DNA from: Nonlabens spongiae
GTDB lineage: Bacteria > Bacteroidota > Bacteroidia > Flavobacteriales > Flavobacteriaceae
Assembly (NCBI RefSeq): GCF_002117125.1
Contig: NZ_CP019344.1
Span: 186,001-250,000, forward strand
Direction of reading: 5' to 3'
DNA: 64,000 nucleotides
Part shown: one piece after another, positions 18,875 through 29,400 of the stretch
Layout: every line of letters starts with the position of its first letter
Numbering within the stretch: the first letter of the stretch is position 1
Translations under genes and position numbers: made by a program
Notes under the pieces: model-generated
What the model saw: only the letters and a program-made list of their open reading frames with translations
What the model was told of the DNA's origin: nothing
The model's database searches: none

Positions 18875-19900
18875 TTGGCAGCGTTGAAAGTTAATTGGTT
18901 ACCATATCAAGGATCAAAAATTCTATTTGATGTCGATGCGCTCAATGTTTTTCTAGTGCTGTTCTCGGCGTTTTTAGCTTATTTATTCCCCTTAGAATTA
19001 TTCATTTGTGCTTATATTATTTTAGGCCCTTTGCATTACCTTACTGAAATTAAGTGGTTGCATGATAAAAACTATTTTTTCGATACCAATAGTACGTGGC
19101 TGTTTATTTGTTTACTGAGCGCTTTTGCCATCTTTTTCCCAAAACTTTGTTTTTACCTTTTGCCAGATGGATTTCCTTTTGAAGATTTTGTTTATCAATG
19201 GAATGAGTGGACTAACGGTTTTATACTGATTACCTTACTCTTGGCAATTATGTTTCCTATCATGAAAACCAAAACCTACCGCATAGTTGCCGTGATTGCA
19301 GCTCTCCTTTTATCCATAGCATTAAAGTTTGCTGTCTCTTTCAGTCTATTTATTGGGATTATGATTCCCACTTTGATCCATGTTTATGTGTTCACGGCTC
19401 TTTTTATGGCCTACGGTAATAAAAAAAGCAAAAGTAGGTCAGGGATGGTCAGCCTTTTACTTTTATTGGTTTTGCCGGTCGGTCTTTTCTTTATCGACAT
19501 ACCAGAAGGTTCTTTTCTCTTCGATGATTTTCTTAAAAATTTATATATTGATAATAAGCTGCATCATCTTCCAGTATATTTAAATGATTTTCTAGGGCTG
19601 AGTGACGGCAGCAGTTTTTTCTTTTATGAATCGCTTTGGATCAAAACCATGATGTTCATATCCTTTGCCTATTGCTATCATTATTTAAATTGGTTCTCCA
19701 AAACAACGGTGATCAATTGGCACAAAGAATTTAACTTCACCAGCGCAATTGCCTTATTCGTAACCTATGCCATTCTACTTGCAACCTATTTTTACGACGT
19801 TGCTTTGGGACTTCTTATGTCGCTACTTTTTGGTTTTCTGCACGTTTTTCTGGAATTCCCGCTGAATGTAAGAAGTATCAAGGCGCTTTTTGTCAAGTAG
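18875..19900 (+). CDS. Polytopic membrane protein with conserved-looking histidines
   Basis: 341 aa, about nine hydrophobic segments. Several histidines lie in or next to them: GPLHYLTEIKW near 50, LIHVYVF near 168, CYHYLNWF near 273, NWHKEF near 289 and FLHVFLEFPLN near 327. Spaced intramembrane histidines recall metal-dependent membrane oxygenases (Brp/Blh-like), but I cannot confirm this. Start codon is TTG (18875 or 18884); no ATG fits. Isolated gene, convergent with the methyltransferase. Confidence 0.75.
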   Translation: MAALKVNWLPYQGSKILFDVDALNVFLVLFSAFLAYLFPLELFICAYIILGPLHYLTEIKWLHDKNYFFDTNSTWLFICLLSAFAIFFPKLCFYLLPDGFPFEDFVYQWNEWTNGFILITLLLAIMFPIMKTKTYRIVAVIAALLLSIALKFAVSFSLFIGIMIPTLIHVYVFTALFMAYGNKKSKSRSGMVSLLLLLVLPVGLFFIDIPEGSFLFDDFLKNLYIDNKLHHLPVYLNDFLGLSDGSSFFFYESLWIKTMMFISFAYCYHYLNWFSKTTVINWHKEFNFTSAIALFVTYAILLATYFYDVALGLLMSLLFGFLHVFLEFPLNVRSIKALFVK

Positions 19901-19923
19901 TTTGCTTGCTTGTGATGATATTA

Positions 19924-19939
19924 CGCTTTCGCGAAAGCG
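19924..19939. repeat. CGCTTTCGCGAAAGCG palindrome between convergent genes
   Basis: Perfect copy in the 69-bp gap between two convergent genes, with flanking TTA and TAA extending the stem. It could fold as a bidirectional terminator. Confidence 0.95.
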
Positions 19940-19969
19940 TAAAACGTATAAAATGGTAACCGATTAAAA

Positions 19970-20740
19970 TTATTTCTTCTTTATGACAGCAAGGAAATCT
20001 AGAGCTTCACTTCCCATCTCACCAATGGTGTAGTCCTCTGAGGATAATTTATTGAATAAATCACGGTTCTTTCTTTTCAACTTTTTGCGGTTGATGCGAT
20101 TACCTATTTCATAAGGCCATTTAAGCAACCATCTTGGGGTGAAGTGGACCACTGGTTGGAATACTCTATTCAAAACTGTCAGATTTGATGCGTTGTCTTT
20201 ATAGTAGGTTGACAACAGTTCTGAAGGATATACGCCATAATAACTTGAGCTGCAATTTTCAGAAGTAGTGAGGGTTTTGAATTCTTTTTTATCCAATTCC
20301 TTAGCGTGCCATGGATTAGGAAACAAGGTTTTTTCCTTGTTAGGAGTAGAGATAAAAAGTGTTCCTCTCGGTTTAAGCAGATGTATGAGGGATTTTATTA
20401 ATTGTTCTTGCTCGTAGATATGTTCAATAAACTGAAAGCAAATGATAAAATCCATTTGGGGTAAATCGATGTTGTCCATTTCTCCTACATCAGACCTGAA
20501 AAAAGAAACGTTCTCAAATTTCTCAAGAATTTTTTGCACGCTGTAACTGGATTTGTCCAGCAGATACAAATGATCTGCATTTTGATAAATCTTTCCTAGC
20601 CCATAGCCTTCACCACAACCTATCTCTAAAACAGATCCATAGACGTGGTTTTCAATAAATTGATAAGCTTTTTGAGTACGCAGGAGCATGGGACGGTCCG
20701 ATTCATGCTCTGTTGAGGTAATCTCTGTGGTAAAAAACAT
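19970..20740 (-). CDS. Class I SAM-dependent methyltransferase
   Basis: 256 aa from the ATG at 20740, which overlaps the upstream stop as TAATG; an in-frame upstream start at 20767 is less likely. Motif I VLEIGCGEGYG, an acidic LLDKSS strand, and DFIICFQFIEHIYEQEQL (motif post-II) with LLKPRGTLFISTPNKE mark a class I methyltransferase of the Methyltransf_11/23 kind. Substrate unknown. Coupled to a gene related to a glycosyltransferase C-terminal domain, so a surface sugar or lipid is a possible target. Confidence 0.9.
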   Translation of the reverse strand: MFFTTEITSTEHESDRPMLLRTQKAYQFIENHVYGSVLEIGCGEGYGLGKIYQNADHLYLLDKSSYSVQKILEKFENVSFFRSDVGEMDNIDLPQMDFIICFQFIEHIYEQEQLIKSLIHLLKPRGTLFISTPNKEKTLFPNPWHAKELDKKEFKTLTTSENCSSSYYGVYPSELLSTYYKDNASNLTVLNRVFQPVVHFTPRWLLKWPYEIGNRINRKKLKRKNRDLFNKLSSEDYTIGEMGSEALDFLAVIKKK

Positions 20741-22020
20741 TAATCCAGATCGATGTTTTGAGACCACTCTTTACGCTTGGCTTTCAGTTTTGCTAATCTG
20801 TTGCTCCAGTAATCACTGCGTTCAGGATACTTGGCCAAATGTGCTTGAATAATTTCCCTTACGGTTTTGAGTTGCCGAGCACTAGCGTTCACTGCTTTTC
20901 TTTGAGCAACTTTTGTACTAACAAAGGACTTTTCTAGTGAAGCAATCACATTGGTCAGGTAAGCATCCATCAAGAATTCCGCTTTGTTGACTTCACCTAA
21001 TCTCAGGTAAAGTTCTCCTATAGAGTAGACTTCATTTGTGATCCCAAAAGCTTCAAGGTCTACAGCTTTCATACCGTCATCAATAAGGTGAGAGGCGCTG
21101 ATGCTATCACCAGTTTTTAAAAGATATTTCGCCTCATTAAGTAAAGCAGGTCTAAGAATACTATTACCGAAATTTCTAGGAATCCCATTTTTAAATTGCC
21201 GATCGGCATTCATTTTTGAAAAAAACTGCTCCAGAACGTTAGATGTGATAACCACCTTTTGCACATCTTGCCCCTCAAACCTAACCGGTAAAACAGGTTG
21301 TAACAATTCCACAAGACCATATTGCACTAAAAATCTATCTAATCCTAGGAGATGCTGATCGTTGATAGACTTGGTAAATACCACTGGTCTTTTATTTACG
21401 GTATTAGAAATAATCATGAGCGCAAAAAGTTCTCCTCGCGATATTTTTTGATCATTCCATCGCCAGTTTATGTGCTGTCTGGTAAGATCAGATCGATTTT
21501 CAAGTTCTTTATATCTAAAACTGAAATCAGATTCAAGAATACCCATATCACGCCCAGGGAAATATTTGATTTTTACGCTATCTACCTTCACAAAAAGGCT
21601 ATCGTTATTAAAATGCTCATCCAGTCCAGCAAGATTGGTCACCCTCATTTCATCCATATTTATCGGGAACGTGATCTGTCCCTGTGGATGTAGGATTTTT
21701 TTTGGAAGATGTAATTGGATGCTGTCTTTTTCTAATTCCGACATGATTGAATCGTAATAGGAAGGCAATTCCAATCGACGTTTATCGATGATCATGACAT
21801 CCGTCCTATATTTAAATACTTGCTGCAAGTAAGAGATGGAAATAGCAGAAGTACTATCAATAAAAAGCAAACTGTTTTGAGGGCAACTGTCTAGGTAAGC
21901 TTTTGCAATGACTTGAGAAATTGGGTCAATTTGTTCGAATTCGTCCTCAATGGATTTAGCGTGACCTGCTTGGGTAGCTCCGAGTAAGACCATGAAAATT
22001 AAAATAATCCTTTGGGTCAT
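20740..22020 (-). CDS. Secreted protein related to the C-terminal domain of DUF2723 proteins
   Basis: 426 aa from the ATG at 22020 (MTQRIILIFMVLLG, signal peptide ending near AGHAKS). An in-frame start at 22065 would read through a palindrome and hide the signal. The body aligns by eye with the last 400 residues of the 26499-29567 product: AYLDSCPQNSLLFIDS versus STLDSCPENAILFTNG, INWRWNDQKISRGEL, RPVVFTKSINDQHLLGLDRFLVQYGLVELL versus RPICFMNNG and SHTLGLDSFLIHRGMVSELV, then TPR-like helices. So it is the periplasmic domain without the membrane enzyme. Confidence 0.75.
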   Translation of the reverse strand: MTQRIILIFMVLLGATQAGHAKSIEDEFEQIDPISQVIAKAYLDSCPQNSLLFIDSTSAISISYLQQVFKYRTDVMIIDKRRLELPSYYDSIMSELEKDSIQLHLPKKILHPQGQITFPINMDEMRVTNLAGLDEHFNNDSLFVKVDSVKIKYFPGRDMGILESDFSFRYKELENRSDLTRQHINWRWNDQKISRGELFALMIISNTVNKRPVVFTKSINDQHLLGLDRFLVQYGLVELLQPVLPVRFEGQDVQKVVITSNVLEQFFSKMNADRQFKNGIPRNFGNSILRPALLNEAKYLLKTGDSISASHLIDDGMKAVDLEAFGITNEVYSIGELYLRLGEVNKAEFLMDAYLTNVIASLEKSFVSTKVAQRKAVNASARQLKTVREIIQAHLAKYPERSDYWSNRLAKLKAKRKEWSQNIDLD

Positions 22021-22037
22021 AGAAATATGAATTTTTG

Positions 22038-22053
22038 CGCTTTCGCGAAAGCG
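22038..22053. repeat. CGCTTTCGCGAAAGCG palindrome upstream of the DUF2723-CTD-like gene
   Basis: Perfect copy 17 bases upstream of the ATG at 22020, in the divergent gap before the adhesin-like gene. Confidence 0.95.
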
Positions 22054-22198
22054 TGATTTTAACATAAAACCTTTTTATCAAAAAGTTTGTCTAATGCAAT
22101 AAGTTGATTTTCAACATAAATTTGCAATGACTTAAGGATTGTTTAACAAATATTCACAAAAATAGATTAAATTTACAGTCCACTACAATAACCGAGAT

Positions 22199-24277
22199 AT
22201 GAAAAAAATTACTTTATTATGTCTGCTGATCGTTAGTAGTTTAGGCTGCGCTCAGACTTTAAACGAAACCATGGGTACCGGCTCTGGAGTCAGTATTACT
22301 TCTGGGGACTTTAATACCTTGTACGGAGATAGTACTGGAAGCTTTTTAACATCTGGAAGTGGAAATACATTAATAGGGTATCGAGCGGGTAGAAGTGTGA
22401 CAACTAGTGAGTTAGTAGCTATAGGTTATGAAGCGGGATATTCCAACACAACTGGATTTGATAATACCTTTATTGGTTGGCAAGCGGGAAAATTTAACAT
22501 TACGGGAGGTGATAATACTTTTATTGGAACGGAGAGTGGTGAGAATAATACTACTGGTTACGACAATACCTTTGTAGGAGAAGAAAGTGGGGCAAATAAC
22601 ACGACGGGTTATGAGAATACATTTATAGGCGAGGATGCTGGTTTTTCCAACACAACGGGTTATAAACAAACTTTTGTAGGTAATGAAGTGGGTATTTCTT
22701 CAGATGTAGGTTATCGTAATACGGGAGTGGGTAGTGAGTCCATGAGTGATGTAGACGACGGTCACCATAATACTGGTTTGGGAGATTCTGCAGCCATCGA
22801 CATAGGTGATGGTATCTATAACACTATGGTGGGAGCTGCTGCCGGTGTAGCTACAGAATACGCTGACTATAATACTTTTATTGGATCGCAAGCAGGTTGG
22901 GACAATAATAGGACAAACAGTCTTACCAATGCAAACCATAATACTTATGTAGGTTTTTCTACTGGTTTTAGCAACCGAGAAGGGGAATTCAATGTTGGGA
23001 TGGGTTCTAGATCCGATTATAATAGTACCGTTCGTAGTCGCACCACCTTTATAGGAGCAGACATTGATGTAGATAATAATGACGTAATCATTATGGGTTA
23101 TAATGGTTATAATAATGGGCAATATTCTATTTCCATTGGAAATAATCATGACATGAGAGGTACTGGTTCTGTCATGTTGGGTAATTTAGGAAATATGCAG
23201 GCTAATGCAGATTACTCTATAGGTATAGGGGATCAATTGGATATTGAAGAGAATGATGTCGTAGGTATAGGACGATCTGTAGATATAGATAATCAGTTTG
23301 CTATTGCTATAGGCTCTACAACCGTGGCTTCTAATGACGGTGCCATAGTTCTCGGGTATCAAGCGAGTTCAACTGATCCAAGTGCTGTAGATCCAACTAA
23401 TAATATTGCTATCGGAACATCCGCTAATGTTCAAGGGACGAATTCAGTAGCCATAGGGAATGCGGCTACAGCGGTTAATGATAATACCATGGTACTGGGT
23501 GGAGCCACAAATCCACTCAGCGTGGGAATAGGGACTGATGCTCCTAATAGTAATGCGGCGCTTGAGCTTTCAGGAACAAATAAAGGTTTGCTTTTTAATA
23601 GGCTTACAACGGCCTTGCGCACAACTCTAGCCTCCTCACTTGGCACAGGAGATGAAGGGCTCACTGTGTATGATACTGAAGAAGATGGTTTATACATTTG
23701 GGACGGCTCGGCTTGGAAGGCTAGTGGAGGTGGTGATACCACTGATTTAGAATCAAGAATAGCAGCTTTGGAATCAGCGACTCAAGGTTCAGGTTCTGAC
23801 GCTACGCCACAAGCATTCAATTATCAATCAGTAATTACAGATGCTTCTAATAACCCTATTAGAAATCAGGCTGTAGGTTTACGCCTTAATCTTGTTCAAG
23901 GAGGGACTATCACAGTGTACTCTGAAACTCATTCTGTTACCACAAATGCCAGTGGTGTAGCCTCACTTAAAATAGGTGAGGGGACCGTGCAATCTGGAGT
24001 CTTTGCTGATGTAGACTGGAGTACTGGAGATTATGACCTTGAAATAGAGGCAGATGTCACTGGAGGTACCTCTTATGTCTCTATAGGGGCCACACGTTTG
24101 GTTAGTGTTCCTTATGCCTTGCACGCGGTTACGGCAGACCGGCTTACTGGAGCTCCTATGTCATCGCGACCGCTTTCCACGGACAATACTTCATCAACTG
24201 GAGAAGTTGCTGAATTGAGAGCAGAGGTTCAAAGATTGTCTCAACTAGTTGATCAGTTATTGAGAGATAGAAATTAA
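22199..24277 (+). CDS. Secreted repeat protein, adhesin or tail-fibre-like, C-terminal coiled coil
   Basis: 692 aa. The signal peptide ends near GCAQT (Cys17 could be a lipobox). From about residue 54 a Gly/Asn/Thr-rich array follows; NTTG (or NITG) starts at 83, 100, 117, 134 and 151, an exact 17-residue (51-bp) period with consensus NTTGYDNTFIGEESGAN. Irregular GIG/AIG repeats continue to about 440, like the left-handed beta-roll of trimeric autotransporter heads. Next comes LYIWDGSAWKA, a beta domain (540-660), and a coiled coil (LRAEVQRLSQLVDQLL). No T9SS tail. Probably a trimeric surface protein. Confidence 0.8.
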   Translation: MKKITLLCLLIVSSLGCAQTLNETMGTGSGVSITSGDFNTLYGDSTGSFLTSGSGNTLIGYRAGRSVTTSELVAIGYEAGYSNTTGFDNTFIGWQAGKFNITGGDNTFIGTESGENNTTGYDNTFVGEESGANNTTGYENTFIGEDAGFSNTTGYKQTFVGNEVGISSDVGYRNTGVGSESMSDVDDGHHNTGLGDSAAIDIGDGIYNTMVGAAAGVATEYADYNTFIGSQAGWDNNRTNSLTNANHNTYVGFSTGFSNREGEFNVGMGSRSDYNSTVRSRTTFIGADIDVDNNDVIIMGYNGYNNGQYSISIGNNHDMRGTGSVMLGNLGNMQANADYSIGIGDQLDIEENDVVGIGRSVDIDNQFAIAIGSTTVASNDGAIVLGYQASSTDPSAVDPTNNIAIGTSANVQGTNSVAIGNAATAVNDNTMVLGGATNPLSVGIGTDAPNSNAALELSGTNKGLLFNRLTTALRTTLASSLGTGDEGLTVYDTEEDGLYIWDGSAWKASGGGDTTDLESRIAALESATQGSGSDATPQAFNYQSVITDASNNPIRNQAVGLRLNLVQGGTITVYSETHSVTTNASGVASLKIGEGTVQSGVFADVDWSTGDYDLEIEADVTGGTSYVSIGATRLVSVPYALHAVTADRLTGAPMSSRPLSTDNTSSTGEVAELRAEVQRLSQLVDQLLRDRN
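22445..22700 (+). repeat. 51-bp tandem repeat, five units, in the adhesin-like gene
   Basis: Units encode NTTGxxNTFxGxxxGxx with exact 17-codon spacing. Third positions have drifted, so it is an old protein-level repeat rather than a recent DNA expansion. Confidence 0.8.
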
Positions 24278-24294
24278 TTCAAAACCTAAATGTC

Positions 24295-26451
24295 ATGAGA
24301 TTTCTACTCACAATAAATAGGTTTTGTTTTCTAGTCCTGTTCCTGGCCTCATCCGTCGGATGGTCTCAATCAGTTGATCGGGAGCTTACTTCCAGCGCAG
24401 CTGATAGTTTTATCAATGGCGGTAATTTATTTGAGATCACAGTAGGGGATGTAGCTGTTACAGACCTAGGTGCTAATCCAGCAATTAATCAGGGATTTTT
24501 GCAGAACGCAAATACTATTTACATCTATAGCGGAGGCTCATGGTCACCTATGGATCCCGTAGGTAATGCGACTGATAAAGACTTTGTAATTGTCGAGGAT
24601 GGTTCAACGACCCTAACCGGTAACCTCATTGCACAAGATTTAACCATCGACCCTGGGGCAACGTTGGACTTCGGGTCAAATGATGTGAGCATATCGGAGC
24701 GATTGATTAATAATGGTACAGTTTTGGGAGGTGATGCAAGGTTGATTTTTACGGGTAGTACTGGAGAGTTTACTGGGAACAACATTGAGGTTTCTAATTT
24801 TGAGAACAATGGGTCGGGCACTCTATCTTTAGAACTTGATCTTTCGGTTTATGATCTAGTCACTTTGAATTCTGGAACCGTTGATAATAATTCAGGTAAG
24901 TTAATTTTCAAAAGTGGTCCTGTAAAGACAGCCATGCTCAATCAGGTGTCTATTTCAAATGCAATGACTGGCAGCGTTCAAGTCGAAAGGTACTATCAAG
25001 ATACTCGAGCTTTTAGGTTTATATCTAGTCCGGTTACCACAACCTCTTCTATCAATTCAAACTGGCAAGAAGGAGTTAATAATACGAGCCTTGATTATTC
25101 ACAAAATCAAAATCCTAATCCTGGATTTGGAACACATATTTCTGGAAATTTTACTGGAGTAAATGGATTTGATGCGACCCAAAATGGAAATCCTTCATTA
25201 TTTGGTTTTGATAATATTGGTCAGGCGTGGACTGTAGTTTCAAATACTAATAGTCAAACTTTGAGTGCAGGTAATCCGTATCGACTCTTTATAAGAGGTG
25301 ATCGATCAATCAATTTAAACTTTAATGCTTCCACTCCAACTGAAACCCGAGTAAGGGCTGAAGGTGAGCTAGCTTTTGGAAATTTCGTAGAATCAAATCT
25401 AAACACGGGAGCTGGAGCTTTTAATTTTGTGGGTAACCCTTATCAGGCTGCGGTTGATATGAATACAGTCTTAGGTGCTAGTACAAATCTCAATACTAAT
25501 AGTTTTTATGTTTGGGATCCCAACTTACAATCAGGCGTAGGAGCGTACGTAACTGTGGCGTTACCGGCTGGTACTAACACATCTGCTTCAACGGCAAATC
25601 AGTACCTACAACCTTCTCAGGGAGCTTTTGTAACCACGCTTAATGCAGGTGCAGCTTCAATTGTTTTTAATGAAAGCGATAAAGCTGTGGGACAGAATAC
25701 GTCTGTATACAATACATCCAATGGAATCCATAGCATTGTAGGACAGATCTTTAAAAATAATGCAGGTGTTTTAGGACAGTATCCAGAGGATAGTTTCGGT
25801 ATAGATTTTCATGAGACATACAGCAATGATATTAATGCCATGGACGCCATAAAACCTTTTAATGTAAGAGAAAATATTTATGTTAATAATTCGGGTGTCA
25901 ATTTGAGTCTAGAACGTAGAGAACTGCCAGCTGATAACGAAGAGATACATGTGGATCATTCAGGTTATTCAGTTTCAGAATACACTTATAGAGTTTACGT
26001 CACTGGGCTCGTCGCACACGATGTGTTTTTAAGAGATGATCTATCTAATCAACTTGTAGCTTTGTCCCAAGGTTTAAATGAATATCAATTTTCTGTAGAT
26101 CCTAACGATGCTTCTGGCGCAATAGATCGGTTCAGCTTTGTATTTCAAGATACTACCTTGTCTAACCCAACGATTGACTCTGGAGCGCTAGAGATTGCTC
26201 TTTATCCTAACCCAATAAATGGCGACGTTTTGAATATCGATTTAGGTAATTTAGATAACTCTTCTAATCAGTACGATCTATCCTTCAGAGTATCAACGAT
26301 TTTAGGTCAACAAATAATGTCAGATGCACTCAACGTGTCAAATGGTCAAGCATCTGTAACTGGATTGGGAACTTTGTCCACAGGAACCTATTTGTTTGAG
26401 ATTTATGATGGTAAAGACAGGTTGTATACAGATAAAATAATCATTGAGTAG
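24295..26451 (+). CDS. T9SS cargo protein with type A sorting domain
   Basis: 718 aa. Signal peptide (FCFLVLFLASSVGWSQ), a beta-rich body, and a C-terminal sorting domain of about 80 residues beginning ALYPNPINGDVLNI and ending TGTYLFEIYDGKDRLYTDKI, which matches the T9SS type A pattern (YPNP...G.YxxxI...). It should cross the outer membrane by type IX secretion and be released or anchored. Body function unknown. 17 bases after the repeat protein, so the two are likely co-expressed partners. Confidence 0.9.
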   Translation: MRFLLTINRFCFLVLFLASSVGWSQSVDRELTSSAADSFINGGNLFEITVGDVAVTDLGANPAINQGFLQNANTIYIYSGGSWSPMDPVGNATDKDFVIVEDGSTTLTGNLIAQDLTIDPGATLDFGSNDVSISERLINNGTVLGGDARLIFTGSTGEFTGNNIEVSNFENNGSGTLSLELDLSVYDLVTLNSGTVDNNSGKLIFKSGPVKTAMLNQVSISNAMTGSVQVERYYQDTRAFRFISSPVTTTSSINSNWQEGVNNTSLDYSQNQNPNPGFGTHISGNFTGVNGFDATQNGNPSLFGFDNIGQAWTVVSNTNSQTLSAGNPYRLFIRGDRSINLNFNASTPTETRVRAEGELAFGNFVESNLNTGAGAFNFVGNPYQAAVDMNTVLGASTNLNTNSFYVWDPNLQSGVGAYVTVALPAGTNTSASTANQYLQPSQGAFVTTLNAGAASIVFNESDKAVGQNTSVYNTSNGIHSIVGQIFKNNAGVLGQYPEDSFGIDFHETYSNDINAMDAIKPFNVRENIYVNNSGVNLSLERRELPADNEEIHVDHSGYSVSEYTYRVYVTGLVAHDVFLRDDLSNQLVALSQGLNEYQFSVDPNDASGAIDRFSFVFQDTTLSNPTIDSGALEIALYPNPINGDVLNIDLGNLDNSSNQYDLSFRVSTILGQQIMSDALNVSNGQASVTGLGTLSTGTYLFEIYDGKDRLYTDKIIIE

Positions 26452-26460
26452 ATACTTTTA

Positions 26461-26481
26461 GCTAGGTGCAAGACATCTAGC
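26461..26481 (+). other. Hairpin between the T9SS cargo gene and the DUF2723 gene
   Basis: GCTAGGTG / CATCTAGC with a 5-base loop, 9 bases after the stop and 17 bases before the proposed CTG start. There is no T run, so a terminator is doubtful; it may be a processing or translation-control hairpin. Confidence 0.35.
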
Positions 26482-26498
26482 CGCCTAAAGATAAATTA

Positions 26499-29400
26499 CT
26501 GAAGATCAAACCACATTTTATCAAATCTATAGATTGGGAAAAATGGATAGGAATAATTTTATTTCTATTCATTTTTTCTGTTTACGCTCTCACTTGTACA
26601 GATTCCGTGAGCTTTTGGGATAGTGCAGAGTTCGTAACGAGCAATGTGACCTTGCAATTCACCCATCCACCCGGTGCTCCATTGTACACACTCTTTTGCA
26701 GTGCTGTTTTAGGAGTAACAGGGACGTCCCAAGCAGTCTTGGTAAGTGCTTTGGTCTCATCGTTTTTTGGAGCATTGGGCTGTTTTTTGTTATATAAAAT
26801 AGCGCCGTTTTTTATAGGCCCGATTCTCAAGAGTACTAGTTCCGTTTTTCACAAAAAGAGTTTGCAAATGACCGGAGGAATTATAGCCTCACTCTCTCTT
26901 GCATTTTCAGACAGCTACTGGACCGCTTCAACAGAAGTTGAGGTTTACACACTTTCCTTTAGTTTGATGCTAGCTATTCTGTATATAGGATTGCTGTGGT
27001 CTGGAGCTAAATCTAGTACAAATAGGACAACTTACTTTCTCTTGTTTTTCCTACTACTAGGTTGCTCCGTAGGAGTTCATGTAGTCGTGATCGCAGTGGT
27101 TGTGCCGTGTTCCTTGCTGTTCTTGGGAGTACGCTTTCGCGAAAGCGTAAAAAACTACGCCCTACTTATTACATCTGGTCTACTAGCCTTTATTTTACTT
27201 TACTTTATCCTTTTACAAAAAGGAATCAAATCAGTAGCTGCTTTAGATATATTTCTCGTTAACGACTGGGGGTTACCTATAAATAGTTCTTGGTGGATTG
27301 TCCTGTTTATTACGGTAATGGTTGTGCTTGCACTTTTGTTCTATGCCAAGAAGTCAAATAAACCCTTTTTACATTTAAGTGTGCTCGCTGTTGTATTCTT
27401 TTTAGTTGGGACGAGCAGTTATTTGTCCGTTTTAATAAGGTCTGATGCTCATTTTCTGGTTGCTCCGCAGATTAACAACAGCCTTAGATTGAACGACTAT
27501 TTCAAGGCAAAACAGTTTGGAGTTGATGAAATCCCATTATTTGAGGGTTCAGTTTATAATGCGCCATTAGATACCTTACAACCATTTGTCAATGTAGATC
27601 CTATTTATAATTATGATGAAGAGTCTGAGAAATACATCAAAACTGATTTAGGATTTAATGGCGCGGTGAATTATGCTGAAGAGTTCAAACAGTATTTTCC
27701 CAGACTTTATAACGCAAAAGATTCTACCCGATATCAAGCCTGGACTGAAATCAAAGGTGAAACAATCAAATATCCTGTAAAAGGTGAGATGAGGTCATTT
27801 AGAAAACCTACGCAGAAAGAGAATCTATCTTTTTTTGCATCATATCAGGTTTACTGGCTCAATTTAAGATACGTCTTATGGAATTTTGTAGGGCGACAAA
27901 ATACATTTCAAGGATTGGGAGATGTGCGTCATGGGAACTGGCAGAGCGGCTTTGACTTTGTTGATGAATCAATTACGGGAAATTCGCAATTTGAGAAACA
28001 TGATCTTGGAAAAACTCATCTATACGGTCTGCCCTTACTTTTGGGAGTGCTTGGATTTGTTTTATTATTTAAAAACAAGAAATTATTCTTAATCTCGCTG
28101 CTCACATTCTTAATTTTTGGATTGGGTATTACCGTTTTTGTGAATCCCGTGCCTAGCAGTATTTTAGTTAGGGAACGGGACTATATTTTTATCGGGAGCT
28201 TCATTATTTTTTGTTTGTGGATAGGTTGTTCCATTGCTGTTCTCTCCTACGTCAAGCTGGAGGTTCTAAGCAAATTTGGCTTTGCAACATTGGTCAGCTT
28301 ATTTTTCATCGCATCGCCTTTGCAGATGTTGTTTAAGGGCTTCAAAGCGCATGATAGGAGCGGAGACGATTTTGCTTATCATTTTGCAAAAAGTACTCTT
28401 GATTCTTGTCCTGAAAATGCCATACTCTTCACAAATGGGGACAATATGACTTTTCCTTTGCAATTTTTGCAACAGGTAAAAGGAGTTCGCCCAGATGTAC
28501 GTATCATCAATTTCGATCTCTTGAATATAGACTCGCACATAGATGTTTTGAAGTCAAGATTTTTAGAAAGCCCTGCAATTGAGTTAGATTTTGAGAAAAA
28601 AGCCTATCAACACGGAAAGGAAAAACTCTACCCCATGCAATCAGATACTGAAGATTTTGTGGATGTGGAGATATTAATGCGTTTTATTCAGAATGATGGA
28701 AGTAGGTTATTATGGAACAATAGAAAAAGAAACTACGTTCCTTCAGTTAACTTCAAAATTGATACTGATAGCCTAAAATTTGCTCAAAGGTATCCTTCAG
28801 AAAATCATAGAGCTAAGTTTGTGAATAGTATAGAATGGACGTTTCCTAAAAACTTCTACGGTTTAAATGATCTTGTTGCGCTGGATATTATTGAAAAAAA
28901 TCTGGGAGAAAGACCTATTTGTTTCATGAATAATGGGAGAAAATCACATACCCTCGGTCTAGACAGTTTTTTGATCCATCGTGGTATGGTGAGTGAACTC
29001 GTGCCCCTCAAGCGTTCAAATCCACAGGATAATCCCAAAATAGTTGATGTAGCCACTAGCCAGTCAATTTTAATAGATCAACTACAAGCGATAGACTTTG
29101 AACGCGAAGAATTAAATTCACAGAGCGTTAATGTGGATTATGCCTTAAACATTTTGAGACAGCAATATTATTTTTTGGCTCAGGCTCAAGCAGAGGAAGG
29201 GAAGGTGGAAGCCGCGATCAATACATTGAACAATTGCTTACAACAGTTTCCTAACGACAAAGTACCTTTTAAACAGTTTTCTTTTGCAATAGGTAAACTT
29301 TACGTAAGACTTGGACAAGTGGCTAAGGGTCGTGAGATCTGTGCCATAGCTATGAGTAATATAGGTAGTGAGATAGGCTGGATCACTTCCTTTGATCCAC

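Noticed and set aside
22020..22065. Upstream start for the DUF2723-CTD-like protein through the palindrome
   Set aside because: The added residues are encoded by the repeat and would bury the signal peptide; the ATG at 22020 gives a clean one.
22445..22700. CRISPR-like array from the regular 51-bp spacing
   Set aside because: Repeats are not conserved at DNA level, there are no unique spacers, and the frame encodes a continuous secreted protein.
22412..23149. Long minus-strand open frames opposite the 17-residue-repeat gene
   Set aside because: They mirror the repetitive plus-strand codons, lack starts with any promoter and have low-complexity translations (V/I/T/S runs).
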